NCBI GenBank assembly: GCA_003225465.1
Contig: QIAH01000372.1
Span: 1-41,642, forward strand
Source of the DNA: Acidobacteriota bacterium
Lineage (GTDB): Bacteria > Acidobacteriota > Terriglobia > Terriglobales > Acidobacteriaceae
Reading direction: 5' to 3'
DNA: 41,642 nt
The notes beneath the pieces were generated by a model. That model saw nothing but the letters and a program-made list of their open reading frames with translations. It was not told where the DNA came from and searched no databases. Shown piece after piece: positions 26,824 to 36,036 of the stretch (within the stretch, counting starts at the first letter, position 1; each line of letters begins with the position of its first letter). Position numbers and translations under genes: made by a program.

Positions 26824-29634
26824 TTGGCCCCTCGCAAATCATCATCGCTGAAGTCCTCTGAGACCCCGGCCCAGCCCACGCCGTTCTCCGTCGTTAAGCC
26901 GCCCGCCGGCATCAAAGACCGTGTCTTTCTGATGGACACGATGTCTTTCATCTTCCGGGCCTATCACGCCATGGCGCGCCAGCGCCCCATGTCGACGCGC
27001 ACGGGCCTCCCCACGGCCGCGATTTACGTGTTTGTGAACATGTTGCGCAAGCTGCGCGAGGATTTTTCGCCCGAATATCTCGCCGCCGTATTCGACGTAG
27101 GTGGCAAGACCTTCCGCGACCAGGAAGCCGCGGCCATCACGACTGTTCGAAAATTCGATCTCAAAACGCAAAGCTTCCAGGAAATCGAGTACCACGGTTA
27201 CAAAGCGAACCGCTCCGAGATGCCCGAGGACCTCGCCCAGCAGGTGCCCTACATCCGCCGGGCGCTCGAGGCATATCGTATTCCGATTCTTGAGCAGCGC
27301 GGTTTCGAAGCAGACGACCTTATAGGCACCCTCGCCCGCAAAGCTGCTGCTGAGTCCTATCTCGTCTATGTTGTCTCCAGCGACAAAGACATGCTGCAGT
27401 TAGTCACCGACAAGGTGCTGGTGCTGAATCCTCCCAAGGACAACCTGATCGCGGATGCGGCCAAGGTCGAGGAAATCCTAGGTGTTCCTCCCGAGCGCGT
27501 CGTCGACGTGATGGCCCTGCGTGGGGATTCCATTGACAACATCCCGGGCGCTCCTGGCATTGGAGACAAAGGTTCGGTGGAGTTGATCAGGCGTTTCGGC
27601 ACGGTAGAGCAGGCACTCGACCGCGCTGGCGAAGTCGAAAAGAAAACTTATCGCGAGTCGCTTCTGAACAACCGAGAGATTGTGCTCTTCAGCAAGCGCA
27701 TGGCTACGATCGACTGCAATGTGCCGGTCGAACTGGACCTCAATGCCATGAAGTCAGGGGAGCCCGACATCGGCGCGCTGCGCCAGCTCTTTGGAGAACT
27801 CGAATTCTCTACGCTGCTCAAAGAACTCTTGCCGGTGGTGGAAATCACCGAAGCGCAATACGCGGAAGCGAAGTCCGTGGATGATCTAGAGGCCGTGCTG
27901 AAAGCCATTCCTGCAGCAGGATTTTTGGCGCTGGCGATTGAGGCGGCCGCGGCTGTCACAGAAGAGCAGAGGAAAGAAGAAGCCGAGGAAGTGGAACTCG
28001 AAGACGGCATGTTGCCGCTTCAGCCCGATGCTCCCAAAAAGCCCGCAACCGAGATTACACGCTGTATCGCCATTTCTTCGGCTTCCGGAAGCGCCACCAT
28101 CGTCCCGCTCAATTCAGAGGCGGGTTCGAAACTCAGGGCTGTTCTCAGCGACGCGCGAGTGCCGAAATCGATTCACGACTACAAGGCCGCGATACATGCG
28201 CTCGCGCCTGCGGGCATCACGATCGAAGGCCTTCGCCATGATTCGCGCTTGTACTCTTATCTTCTCGATCCGACGTACTCAACCCACGGCCTTCCCGAAG
28301 TTGCCCTCCGCCGCTTCAACCTGAAGCTTTCCGGAAACCTTGCCGAATCCGCGGATGTCAGCGGGCGCCTCGCCGCCGCGCTTGCCCACGAAGTCGAACA
28401 GTCCGGTCTTAAGAAACTCTACGACGAGATCGACCTGCCGCTCGTACCCGTACTCGCGCGCATGGAAGAAGCGGGGGTCAAAATCGACATCGACGCGCTC
28501 GCTCGCATGTCGTCACGCCTCAAACAGGAAGTGGACGCGAAGGCGAAGGAAATCTACGTGCATTGTGACGTGGAATTTAACATCAACTCACCCCGCCAAC
28601 TCGGGGACGTGCTATTCAACAAGCTCGGCTTGCCGAAGCCTGTGAAATACGGCAAGGGAAAGGCGATCTCCACTGCGGTCGACGTGCTTGAGGGCCTGGC
28701 GGCAAACCACGAAGTACCGCGCCTCGTGCTCGAATTCCGCCAACTTTCCAAACTAAAATCGACCTACGTCGATGCACTTCCTGTGCTTCTGAGCCAGACA
28801 ACCGGACGCCTCCACACGACTTTCGACCAGACGGGTACCGCCACCGGGCGCCTCTCCTCCGCGAACCCGAACCTGCAGAACATTCCGATTCGCACCGAAG
28901 TGGGACGTGAAATCCGCGCGGCTTTTACAGCCGAACCCGGCTGCGTCCTGCTCGCCGCCGACTACTCCCAGATCGAACTTCGCCTGCTCGCACATTTCTC
29001 GAATGATCCGCTGCTGGTCGAAGCCTTCCGCCGGGGCGACGACATCCACACCCTGACCGCGTCACAAGTTTTCGGCGTGCCACCGCTCATGGTCACGCCC
29101 GACCATCGGCGCCAGGCCAAGGTGGTGAATTTCGGAATCGTCTATGGCCTCTCGCCCTTCGGCCTCTCGCAGAACCTCGGCATCGAGACCAGCGAAGCCA
29201 AGCGCTTCATCAACGCCTACTTCGAAAGGTACCGCGGCGTGCGCGCCTTCATCGACAAGACCCTGGACGATGCCCGCCATCACCAGCTTGTGAAGACGCT
29301 CTTCGGACGCATCCGTCCAATCCCCGACATCAACGGGAAAAACGTCAACCTGCGCGGCTTCGCCGAACGCACCGCCGTCAATACGCCTTTACAAGGCACC
29401 GCCGCTGACCTGATCAAGCTGGCCATGATTCGCATCGATGAGGCCATCCGCGATCGCAACCTGAAATCCCGGATGACCCTGCAAGTGCACGACGAACTCG
29501 TCTTCGAAGTTCCCGAACCGGAGCTCGACGTCATGCGCTCACTTGTCCGAGAGTACATGGAGAAAGTCCACCCGCTGACGGTGCCGCTCGTCGTGGAAAT
29601 TGGCGTAGGAAGAAACTGGCGCGACCTGGAATAA
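26824..29634 (+). CDS. polA: DNA polymerase I
   Basis: 936 residues. The 5' nuclease domain (about 35-330) has FLMDTMSFIFRAYHAM, GFEADDLIGTLAR, SSDKDMLQLV and ALRGDSIDNIPGAPGIGDKG. The polymerase domain has motif A LLAADYSQIELRLLAHFS, motif B RRQAKVVNFGIVYGLSPFG and motif C LQVHDELVFEVPEP. The middle 3'-5' exonuclease domain (about 350-560) lacks the DxE and the downstream Asp motifs of Escherichia coli; the first is replaced by LAIEAA, so proofreading is probably absent, as in Taq-type enzymes. It starts at a TTG with no Shine-Dalgarno. Confidence 0.95.
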   Translation: MAPRKSSSLKSSETPAQPTPFSVVKPPAGIKDRVFLMDTMSFIFRAYHAMARQRPMSTRTGLPTAAIYVFVNMLRKLREDFSPEYLAAVFDVGGKTFRDQEAAAITTVRKFDLKTQSFQEIEYHGYKANRSEMPEDLAQQVPYIRRALEAYRIPILEQRGFEADDLIGTLARKAAAESYLVYVVSSDKDMLQLVTDKVLVLNPPKDNLIADAAKVEEILGVPPERVVDVMALRGDSIDNIPGAPGIGDKGSVELIRRFGTVEQALDRAGEVEKKTYRESLLNNREIVLFSKRMATIDCNVPVELDLNAMKSGEPDIGALRQLFGELEFSTLLKELLPVVEITEAQYAEAKSVDDLEAVLKAIPAAGFLALAIEAAAAVTEEQRKEEAEEVELEDGMLPLQPDAPKKPATEITRCIAISSASGSATIVPLNSEAGSKLRAVLSDARVPKSIHDYKAAIHALAPAGITIEGLRHDSRLYSYLLDPTYSTHGLPEVALRRFNLKLSGNLAESADVSGRLAAALAHEVEQSGLKKLYDEIDLPLVPVLARMEEAGVKIDIDALARMSSRLKQEVDAKAKEIYVHCDVEFNINSPRQLGDVLFNKLGLPKPVKYGKGKAISTAVDVLEGLAANHEVPRLVLEFRQLSKLKSTYVDALPVLLSQTTGRLHTTFDQTGTATGRLSSANPNLQNIPIRTEVGREIRAAFTAEPGCVLLAADYSQIELRLLAHFSNDPLLVEAFRRGDDIHTLTASQVFGVPPLMVTPDHRRQAKVVNFGIVYGLSPFGLSQNLGIETSEAKRFINAYFERYRGVRAFIDKTLDDARHHQLVKTLFGRIRPIPDINGKNVNLRGFAERTAVNTPLQGTAADLIKLAMIRIDEAIRDRNLKSRMTLQVHDELVFEVPEPELDVMRSLVREYMEKVHPLTVPLVVEIGVGRNWRDLE

Positions 29635-29638
29635 ATCG

Positions 29639-29757
29639 CGTAGGGGCAGACGCCCTCGTCTGCCCAGCCACCGAAGGTGGCTAGATTCTTTAGAATGGGA
29701 ATGTGAACGACGGATCGACTCAATGAGTCAGGGCAGCCGAGGGCGTCTGCCCCTACG
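29639..29757. repeat. family A inverted pair flanking a hairpin
   Basis: Left copy 29639-29665 and right copy 29731-29757 are complementary at 26 of 27 positions (CGTAGGGGCAGACGCCCTCG as the shared core). They enclose the 65-base interval with the terminator at 29666-29690. The pair begins five bases past the polA stop and ends six bases before the cytochrome P460 stop. Confidence 0.85.
29666..29690. terminator. hairpin terminator between convergent genes
   Basis: AGCCACC (29666-29672), loop GAA, GGTGGCT (29676-29682), then agattctt. The loop and 7-bp stem fit a rho-independent terminator acting on polA; the T-tract is weak. The family A copies on both sides could add further hairpins on both strands. 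Confidence 0.55.
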
Positions 29758-29762
29758 TGGGC

Positions 29763-30368
29763 CTATTTGGTCTTCGCCGTCTCCTTCACGTAAGCCGCAC
29801 TCAGCGTCCCCTTTTCCTTCGCTACCTTCATCAGAGTCGGATAAAACTGCACAAACGTCGTGTCGACCGCCGCGTGCGCCGCGTGGCAGGAGTAGCAATC
29901 CGCCGAAGTCGGCACGAGGGTGCCGGTGTCCTCGTCTCCAAACGCGAAGAACGCCCATTTCCCCGGAAACCGGGTTTCGTCCTTCACATGCACCTCTCGT
30001 GCCATAACTTCGCCCTGGTAGTGCCCCTTCTGATTGATGGAACCCTTGCCTTCAGCCATGCGCGCCTCGAGCACCATCACTGTCTTGTCCGGCCACGTGC
30101 CCGTCTCGAGAAACTTCTTGTACGCTTCCGGATTTACGAACACGTTGTCGAACATCGAGTGATCCATCGCGGCCAGCTGTGGGTTGTAGCTCATGTCGAA
30201 GCCGCTGGTCAGGTACACCCACTCCCGGTAGTGCGCCGGCAGCTTCATTTGTCCCGAGCCGTTGTATTCCGCGGTTGTTTTGGATGCCGGGTAGTCTTGC
30301 CCGACCAGCAGGACGCCAGCCACAATCAGTACAGCACTGAGCAGCATTGCTTTCGAAGGTGTGATCAT
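29763..30368 (-). CDS. cytochrome P460-family heme protein
   Basis: 201 residues. N-terminal signal peptide or anchor (MLLSAVLIVAGVLLVGQ), a beta-rich P460 core (PAHYREWVYLTSGFDMSY, GTWPDKTVMVLEARMAEGKGS), and a heme motif CYSCH at Cys158, Cys161 and His162. P460 proteins bind c-type heme with an extra protein cross-link in ammonia oxidisers; in acidobacteria their role is uncertain. It is transcribed away from the LytS-type kinase, 112 bases apart. Confidence 0.85.
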   Translation of the reverse strand: MITPSKAMLLSAVLIVAGVLLVGQDYPASKTTAEYNGSGQMKLPAHYREWVYLTSGFDMSYNPQLAAMDHSMFDNVFVNPEAYKKFLETGTWPDKTVMVLEARMAEGKGSINQKGHYQGEVMAREVHVKDETRFPGKWAFFAFGDEDTGTLVPTSADCYSCHAAHAAVDTTFVQFYPTLMKVAKEKGTLSAAYVKETAKTK

Positions 30369-30480
30369 GCGCGGTAGTATCTTCCTCTAGCTCTTCTCCG
30401 GCGAGGCCGCCGGCTGCAACCTGCCGTCGATTCGCTGCATTTTCTTCCGGCCAGAGCTGCCAAGGACCATACTTACTCCC

Positions 30481-31575
30481 ATGCGCCCGGAGCTGCAATC
30501 GACGAAGCAGTGGTTGTGGATCGCATTTCTGTGGTTCGCCCTTGCCACCGTGAACGCTACTCAGATTGTTGGCGGTATGCGAGCGGTGGGCATGGAGCAC
30601 GCGTGGTCGCGCCTGTTTCTCACAATCGTTCTCTCCTGGATCGTCTGGCCGTTCGCCACTCCGATCGTCCTGCGTCTAGGTCGCCGTTTTCCTCTCAACC
30701 AATTGAGAGCACTACGCACCTGGCTCATTCACCTGGGAGCCTGCGTCGCGATTGGAGTCGTTTGCTCCCTCTGGACAGCTTGGCTTCAGATCGTGTTGCA
30801 GCCTTGGGGTTATGCCCAAGTTACAAAACTTCCCAAGACCGCATTTGCCGTCTTCTACACTGAGTTTCACCTCTTCCTGATTCTTTATGCTGCGATCCTT
30901 GGCATCAGCTACACCCTCGAATCCAGGCGCCGCCTCGCCCAGCGGGAAACGGAAGCCGCGCGCCTGAACGAGCAGCTGTCCCGCGCGCAACTCGACGCGC
31001 TCCGTCGCCAGCTCGAACCCCATTTCCTCTTCAACACGCTGAATGCCGTTGCCGGGCTGGTGCGCGAAGGCCGCAACGATGCCGCCGTCAACATGATCGC
31101 CGGACTTAGCGACCTCCTGCGCCGCGTCGTGGATGCCTCCGACCAGCAGGAAGTCTCTCTCGGCGAAGAAATGGAATTCCTGGAAACCTATCTCGACATT
31201 CAGAAGATGCGATTCGCCGACCGTCTGCAATTGAAAGTCGCTGTTCCCCGCGAATTCCTTTCCGCCCGGGTTCCCAGCCTCATTCTTCAACCGATGGTTG
31301 AGAACGCGATCGAGCACGGCATTGGCACGCGTTCCGCGGGTGGCGCGATCCGGATTGGCGCTGCCCGCGAGAACGGCCTGCTCACGCTCAGCGTTTACAA
31401 TGACGGTCCCCGCATACCGGAAGACTGGGAGCAACTTCGCTCGGGCGTGGGCATCGCAAACGTGCGCGCTCGCCTGCAGAGTCTCTACGGCGCCGAGTGC
31501 GGCCTCGATATTCGCAATCAGGAAGGCGGCGTGGAAGTGCTTCTCTCTGTTCCCTATAAGGGGGACGTCCCATGA
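30481..31575 (+). CDS. LytS/YehU-type sensor histidine kinase
   Basis: 364 residues. About four hydrophobic segments in the first 145 residues (LWIAFLWFALATVNAT, LFLTIVLSWIVWPFAT, HLGACVAIGVVCSLWTAWLQI, FHLFLILYAAILGISYT) form a membrane sensor. The cytoplasmic part has the His_kinase motif LEPHFLFNTLNA with His181 and a HATPase_c N-box region (LQPMVENAIEHGIG, SVYNDGPRIPEDW, GVGIANVRARLQSLYG). It overlaps the response regulator by ATGA, so the two form a two-component pair. The signal is unknown. Confidence 0.93.
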   Translation: MRPELQSTKQWLWIAFLWFALATVNATQIVGGMRAVGMEHAWSRLFLTIVLSWIVWPFATPIVLRLGRRFPLNQLRALRTWLIHLGACVAIGVVCSLWTAWLQIVLQPWGYAQVTKLPKTAFAVFYTEFHLFLILYAAILGISYTLESRRRLAQRETEAARLNEQLSRAQLDALRRQLEPHFLFNTLNAVAGLVREGRNDAAVNMIAGLSDLLRRVVDASDQQEVSLGEEMEFLETYLDIQKMRFADRLQLKVAVPREFLSARVPSLILQPMVENAIEHGIGTRSAGGAIRIGAARENGLLTLSVYNDGPRIPEDWEQLRSGVGIANVRARLQSLYGAECGLDIRNQEGGVEVLLSVPYKGDVP

Positions 31576-32330
31576 CTCCTGACGGCCAGCCTGCGAAAAT
31601 CCGTGCACTCGTGATCGACGACGAGCCGCTCGCCCGGTCCAATGTCCTCTTGTTGTTGCAGAAAAATCCCGAGATCGAAATCGTCGGCCAGTGCGGCTCC
31701 GCCCTCGAAGGCTTGGACGCGATCCGGAAGCATCATCCCGACCTTGTTTTCCTCGACGTCCGCATGCCTGAATACGACGGCTTCGACATCCTCGAGATGC
31801 TCGGCGGAGATGCGCCGACTGCTGTGATTTTCGTGACCGCTTACGATCAGTACGCGATCAAGGCCTTCGATACCGGCGCCCTCGATTACCTCCTGAAGCC
31901 TTTTAGCAACGCCCGCTTTGCCCGCGCCTTCGACCGGGCCAAGGAGCGCATTACTCTTCGCGGGAGCTCTCCCGCTAAAATGGATCGTCTCACGATCAAA
32001 AGCGGTGGCCGTGTGCTGTTCCTCGCCGTCACCGAAATTGATTGGATCGAAGCCGCCGACTACTACGCCTCCTTGCACGTGGGCCCGAAAACCCACCTCG
32101 TGCGCCGCAGCATGAACGAGCTGGAATCCGACCTCGATCCCGCTCAGTTCTGCCGCATCCATCGCTCGACCATCGTCAATTTGGATCGTGTCCGCGAATT
32201 ACGTTTCGACAGCGATGGCGAATACGAGCTCGTGCTCGTCGACGCCACTAAGCTCAGACTAAGCCGCCGCTACCGCAAGGAAGTTCAGGCTCGCCTGGGA
32301 AACTCAGTGCGTGTGAGTCTTCGGGTGTGA
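31572..32330 (+). CDS. LytTR-family response regulator
   Basis: 252 residues. Receiver domain: the acidic pair Asp16-Asp17, phospho-acceptor Asp62 in VFLDVRMPEYDG, and the Lys of LKPF. A LytTR DNA-binding domain follows (IDWIEAADYYASLHVG, LVRRSMNELESDL, FCRIHRSTIVNLDRVREL). Such regulators bind direct repeats upstream of target operons; targets here are not visible. The flavin oxidase gene begins on the opposite strand far away, so a link is only possible. Confidence 0.94.
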   Translation: MTPDGQPAKIRALVIDDEPLARSNVLLLLQKNPEIEIVGQCGSALEGLDAIRKHHPDLVFLDVRMPEYDGFDILEMLGGDAPTAVIFVTAYDQYAIKAFDTGALDYLLKPFSNARFARAFDRAKERITLRGSSPAKMDRLTIKSGGRVLFLAVTEIDWIEAADYYASLHVGPKTHLVRRSMNELESDLDPAQFCRIHRSTIVNLDRVRELRFDSDGEYELVLVDATKLRLSRRYRKEVQARLGNSVRVSLRV

Positions 32331-32349
32331 TGCCTGGACTCCGCCGGGA

Positions 32350-34245
32350 CTAGCGCTCCGCCAATGGCGTAAAGCCGTCAGCGCTCCAGTTCTCACTCCC
32401 GACTCCATGGTGGACGAAGAAAAGACCGTCCGGATCGTACTTCGCTTTTACCCTCTGCAATCTCTCGTAGTTTGCGCCCCAGTACGATTCCTGCCACGAG
32501 GGCTCGAAGAAGTTGCTTTCGGAAACATAAGAACCGGGACGGGGTGAGACCTTGCGCAATTCCTCCATTGCCTGGTGAATGGCAGCGGCCCGTTTTTGCG
32601 CCCTTGCCACGTCGGGCTCATGGCCGCGAATTCCCGGATATGCATGTTGTTCGCCGCCGGCAATAATGGCGAGAGCGAATGCATCCAGCACTGCGGGATT
32701 CGTCGCCGTGTCGCGCGCTGCAGTGATCGCGTCCTCAGGGGCGCCGGCGAGTCCTTTATTGAAATGCAATTCGACTTCCCAATGGCGGGAACTGGCGAAC
32801 AACGCGTCCGCGAAACGCTCGTGCGAATCATCCTTCAGTAGCGACGCGGGCAGCCATTGCGATTCGTACGCGTGAAGGACCTGCCCCACTTGTCCCCCAT
32901 CTCCCTCCCACCATACGTTGCCCGGCGGCGCACCCGCACGCGAGTCCGAGGTGAAAACTTGCGGGAGATGTTGTTTCATGTAATCCACATCCCACAAGTT
33001 GCGCGCAGGTATCGTCACGAAAAGGGGGGCATCCTTGTGCGAGTAGTCTTGCGGTGACCGCCCGATCCAATCGAGGAAGGGCTGCCAGAGCTTGGTCACT
33101 TGCTCCCGGTCCAGACCCTGGAACACCATTCGGATTTCCAGCGAATTGTCAGGCCGGATGTGAGCCTGCTCGCCCCAATGATCGTTGAGCAGTTGCTCGC
33201 GATAGAAGCTCACAAACTGCCTGACCAACCTACGATAAGAAGCGTCAGAACTAGCTTTGACGGTGATCACGGCAGCGCCGAAGAGTTCCGGAAGTTCGCG
33301 CACACGCAGTGTCACTTTGCTGACGACGCCAAAGCTGCCTCCACCGCCACCTTTGAGCGCCCAGAAGAGGTCGGGATTCTGGCACGCGTTTGCGATGCGT
33401 ATCTGGCCGTCGGCAGTGACGACTTCGGCTTCCAGCAAACCCGCTGCAGCCAATCCATAGTGCTTGGAAAAACTTCCAAACCCGCCACTTTGAATCAAGC
33501 CAGCCACGCCCACCGTCGTGCATCCGCCACCTTGCACGTAGCGACCGCCCTTGGTCGTTACGGCGTCGTATGCCTGAATCCAGATTGCTCCTGCACCCAG
33601 CGTGACCGCGGGTTCCGATTTATGAACGCCCGTGCATCCCTGCGGAATGAATTCGGAGTGCATGGTGATGTCATTCATGTGCCTTGTCCAGATCAGCAGC
33701 GAGTCTGGTGCATTCGAAGTGCCCAGATAGCTGTGACCTCCACCTTTTACAACCAGGCGCAGACGGTGGTCCCGAGCAAAGTTTACGGCGGCGGCGATGT
33801 CCTGCGCGTTTCTTGCCGCCACGGCGTAAACGCTTGGTTTGGTGACCCATGCGTTCACCCAGCCCAAGGTTTGCGTAAGCCCCGGCTGATCTCCGATGTA
33901 ATAAGGATTTTGGAGGTTCTTGAGGACATCCTGGCACGTCGCGTCATCCAGCGAGGTCGCGCAGGCAGCCAGGGGAAACTGTACCGGCGTGAGTTGTCCG
34001 CCCACCTGTTGCTTCAGCTTCTCCCAGCTTGCGGCGCTCGGCCAAGATGGATCGGAAGGGCGAACGCGCGGCAGGCGTTTCGATGGAAGAGCGCTCTTCG
34101 GCTGGGTAGGAAAACCAGACCATAAGCCTGGCAACAAGGGCAGTATCGCCAGACGCTTCAGCAACGTACGTCTGTCCATCGAAGCGCACATCGACATCAG
34201 TCGATAATTGGAGTTATCCGAGTTCAACGGTATGGCGCGAGACAC
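32350..34245 (-). CDS. FAD-linked oxidase of the BBE/bicovalent type, Tat-exported
   Basis: 631 residues from a GTG at 34245, which has GGGAGG seven bases upstream; an ATG at 34251 is only two codons away but too close to that site, and an ATG at 34179 would start at MDRRTLLKRLAILPLLPGLW. The N-terminal RR and hydrophobic stretch suggest Tat export. The FAD domain has VVKGGGHSYLGTS (flavin-linking His) and GGGCTTVGVAGLIQSGGFG (Cys at the position of the second flavin link in berberine-bridge enzymes). The C-terminal BBE segment NYERLQRVKAKYDPDGLFFVHHG is present. The substrate is unknown (polyol, sugar or aromatic alcohol). It lies next to the LytTR gene but convergent. Confidence 0.86.
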   Translation of the reverse strand: MSRAIPLNSDNSNYRLMSMCASMDRRTLLKRLAILPLLPGLWSGFPTQPKSALPSKRLPRVRPSDPSWPSAASWEKLKQQVGGQLTPVQFPLAACATSLDDATCQDVLKNLQNPYYIGDQPGLTQTLGWVNAWVTKPSVYAVAARNAQDIAAAVNFARDHRLRLVVKGGGHSYLGTSNAPDSLLIWTRHMNDITMHSEFIPQGCTGVHKSEPAVTLGAGAIWIQAYDAVTTKGGRYVQGGGCTTVGVAGLIQSGGFGSFSKHYGLAAAGLLEAEVVTADGQIRIANACQNPDLFWALKGGGGGSFGVVSKVTLRVRELPELFGAAVITVKASSDASYRRLVRQFVSFYREQLLNDHWGEQAHIRPDNSLEIRMVFQGLDREQVTKLWQPFLDWIGRSPQDYSHKDAPLFVTIPARNLWDVDYMKQHLPQVFTSDSRAGAPPGNVWWEGDGGQVGQVLHAYESQWLPASLLKDDSHERFADALFASSRHWEVELHFNKGLAGAPEDAITAARDTATNPAVLDAFALAIIAGGEQHAYPGIRGHEPDVARAQKRAAAIHQAMEELRKVSPRPGSYVSESNFFEPSWQESYWGANYERLQRVKAKYDPDGLFFVHHGVGSENWSADGFTPLAER

Positions 34246-34398
34246 TAACATGCCTCCCGGAGCGAGTCCAGTGGGGTGTCGCTTGCTTGGGAAGTTGTTC
34301 GGCGGAGAGTATACGATTCTACGGACTTCGCCTCTACCATCGCATTCTCGCGATTTTTGGGCGATGAAAGTCCGAATGCGCTCGCGAGCTAAAGCATC

Positions 34399-34611
34399 CT
34401 ACCGACCCTGCGAGCGCTCGTTCTCCTCCAAGATCCGCCGCAGTCGAATATTTGCAATCCGCCTCACGCGCAGCCATCGTTTTAAGAAAATGGAATACAC
34501 AAACCAGGCGAGCGTCACCACGACGGCTACGATGAGTCCCAGGCTCCAGACGTTGGCAATGCCCCGAAGCAAATCAAGAAGGGGAAACGGTGCTGATGCG
34601 AAGAAGGGCAC
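34399..34611 (-). CDS. small membrane protein, hypothetical
   Basis: 70 residues from a GTG at 34611; no clear Shine-Dalgarno is seen. One hydrophobic segment (SLGLIVAVVVTLAWFVYSIFL) is followed by a strongly basic tail (KRWLRVRRIANIRLRRILEE). Topology would put the tail in the cytoplasm. It lies 48 bases before the end of glmM on the same strand. Coding potential comes only from the hydrophobic-basic pattern; no family is recognised. Confidence 0.45.
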   Translation of the reverse strand: MPFFASAPFPLLDLLRGIANVWSLGLIVAVVVTLAWFVYSIFLKRWLRVRRIANIRLRRILEENERSQGR

Positions 34612-34659
34612 GTTATATCGTTAAATTCTCACAGGCCGGACGGATTCGCGCACGGCCGC

Positions 34660-36036
34660 TCACGTTCCTAAATGCGTTTTGATAGCCGATGCGATGTTCG
34701 TAGCGAGGACGGTCATCCTCTCTTCTGTCTCCGCCTCTACCATCACTCGCGCCAGCGCCTCGGTTCCTGAGTAGCGCACCACCACGCGGCCGTTCCCATC
34801 CAACTCTTTCTCGGCGCTTGCAATTGCGCGCTGCACATCGGGAACCTGGCTGAAAGGAACTTTCTCGCGCACGCGCACGTTTTGAATGGTCTGCGGAAAC
34901 ACTTTCATATCGCCGGCAAGCTCGGCCAGACTCTTCCCATGACGCGCCATGATTTCCATCAGCCGCAAAGCGGTCAGCAAGCCATCTCCCGTCGTTGCGT
35001 CGCCGTCTCGAAACAAGATGTGTCCTGATTGCTCTCCCCCGAGGGTCGCGCCAATCTTGAGCATTGCTTCAAGCACATACTTGTCGCCGACATTGGCCCG
35101 CAGCATCTGAATGCCGGACTTCTTCAGCGCGACTTCCAGTCCCATGTTCGACATGGTTGTGGCCACCACCGTGTTTCCTGAGAGCGTGCCCCTGGATTGC
35201 ATGTCGCGGCCGGCAATCAACAGCACCGCATCCCCGTTCACGACATTGCCGTTCGCGTCGCTGAACAGGGCGCGATCTGCGTCCCCATCAAATGTGATGC
35301 CCAGGTCGAACTGTCCCTTTCGCTCCGCGACCATTCCCGCCACGCTTGCGGGATGCAGCGCTCCGCATTGTTCGTTGATGTTCCTGCCATCGGGCCCACA
35401 ATGAATGAACTCCGCTTTCACGCCGCAGGCGCGAAAAAGCCCTGGCGCTTCGGCCGTTGCCGCTCCATTCGCGCAATCCACCAGCACGCGCATGCGGCTC
35501 AAATGGCCGCCGACACTCTTCGCGAGCCAATGGATGTAAGCCTCGCGCAATTCCGCATCCCCGGGCAACGTGGGCTTCATGTTCGCGGGCGGATGTTCCG
35601 TGGGCGGCGGTGTTTGCAGAAGCGCGAAAATCTCCTGCTCGATGGCCAACTCGCGCGCGTCCGGCAGCTTGTAGCCATCGCCGGAAAAAATTTTGATTCC
35701 GTTATCGGTCCAGGGATTGTGCGACGCGGAGATCACCACGCCCGCGGCCATGCCGCGTGAGCGCGCCAGGTAAGCGACACCTGGGGTGGTGATGACGCCG
35801 GCGCTCTCCACTCCTATGCCCAGCGAGGCCAGACCCAGCGTCACGCGGTCGGCGATCCATGCGCTCGATTCCCTTGTGTCTTGCCCGATCACCACGCGCG
35901 CCCGCGGAGTTACCCGCTGTAGATCATGTCCGAGCGCGCGCCCGATCGCGTACGTGCTCTCGTATGTGAGCGGGAACTCTCCCGCTACGCCGCGTATGCC
36001 GTCGGTTCCAAACAGTTGTCTTGTTGGTTGGCTCAT
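34660..36036 (-). CDS. glmM: phosphoglucosamine mutase
   Basis: 458 residues. It converts glucosamine-6-phosphate to glucosamine-1-phosphate for UDP-GlcNAc and thus for peptidoglycan and LPS. LFGTDGIRGVAGEFPL, the active serine loop VVISASHNPWTDNGIKIFS (phospho-Ser about 105), and the metal loop FDGDADRAL are conserved, as is RYSGTEALARVMVEAE. It follows the CdaR-like gene with an ATGA overlap. In the cdaA-cdaR-glmM operon of other phyla, c-di-AMP synthase is modulated by GlmM. Confidence 0.95.
   Translation of the reverse strand: MSQPTRQLFGTDGIRGVAGEFPLTYESTYAIGRALGHDLQRVTPRARVVIGQDTRESSAWIADRVTLGLASLGIGVESAGVITTPGVAYLARSRGMAAGVVISASHNPWTDNGIKIFSGDGYKLPDARELAIEQEIFALLQTPPPTEHPPANMKPTLPGDAELREAYIHWLAKSVGGHLSRMRVLVDCANGAATAEAPGLFRACGVKAEFIHCGPDGRNINEQCGALHPASVAGMVAERKGQFDLGITFDGDADRALFSDANGNVVNGDAVLLIAGRDMQSRGTLSGNTVVATTMSNMGLEVALKKSGIQMLRANVGDKYVLEAMLKIGATLGGEQSGHILFRDGDATTGDGLLTALRLMEIMARHGKSLAELAGDMKVFPQTIQNVRVREKVPFSQVPDVQRAIASAEKELDGNGRVVVRYSGTEALARVMVEAETEERMTVLATNIASAIKTHLGT

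Noticed and set aside
26819-26851. 11-codon upstream ORF overlapping the polA start
   Set aside because: Short, no ribosome site; likely chance.
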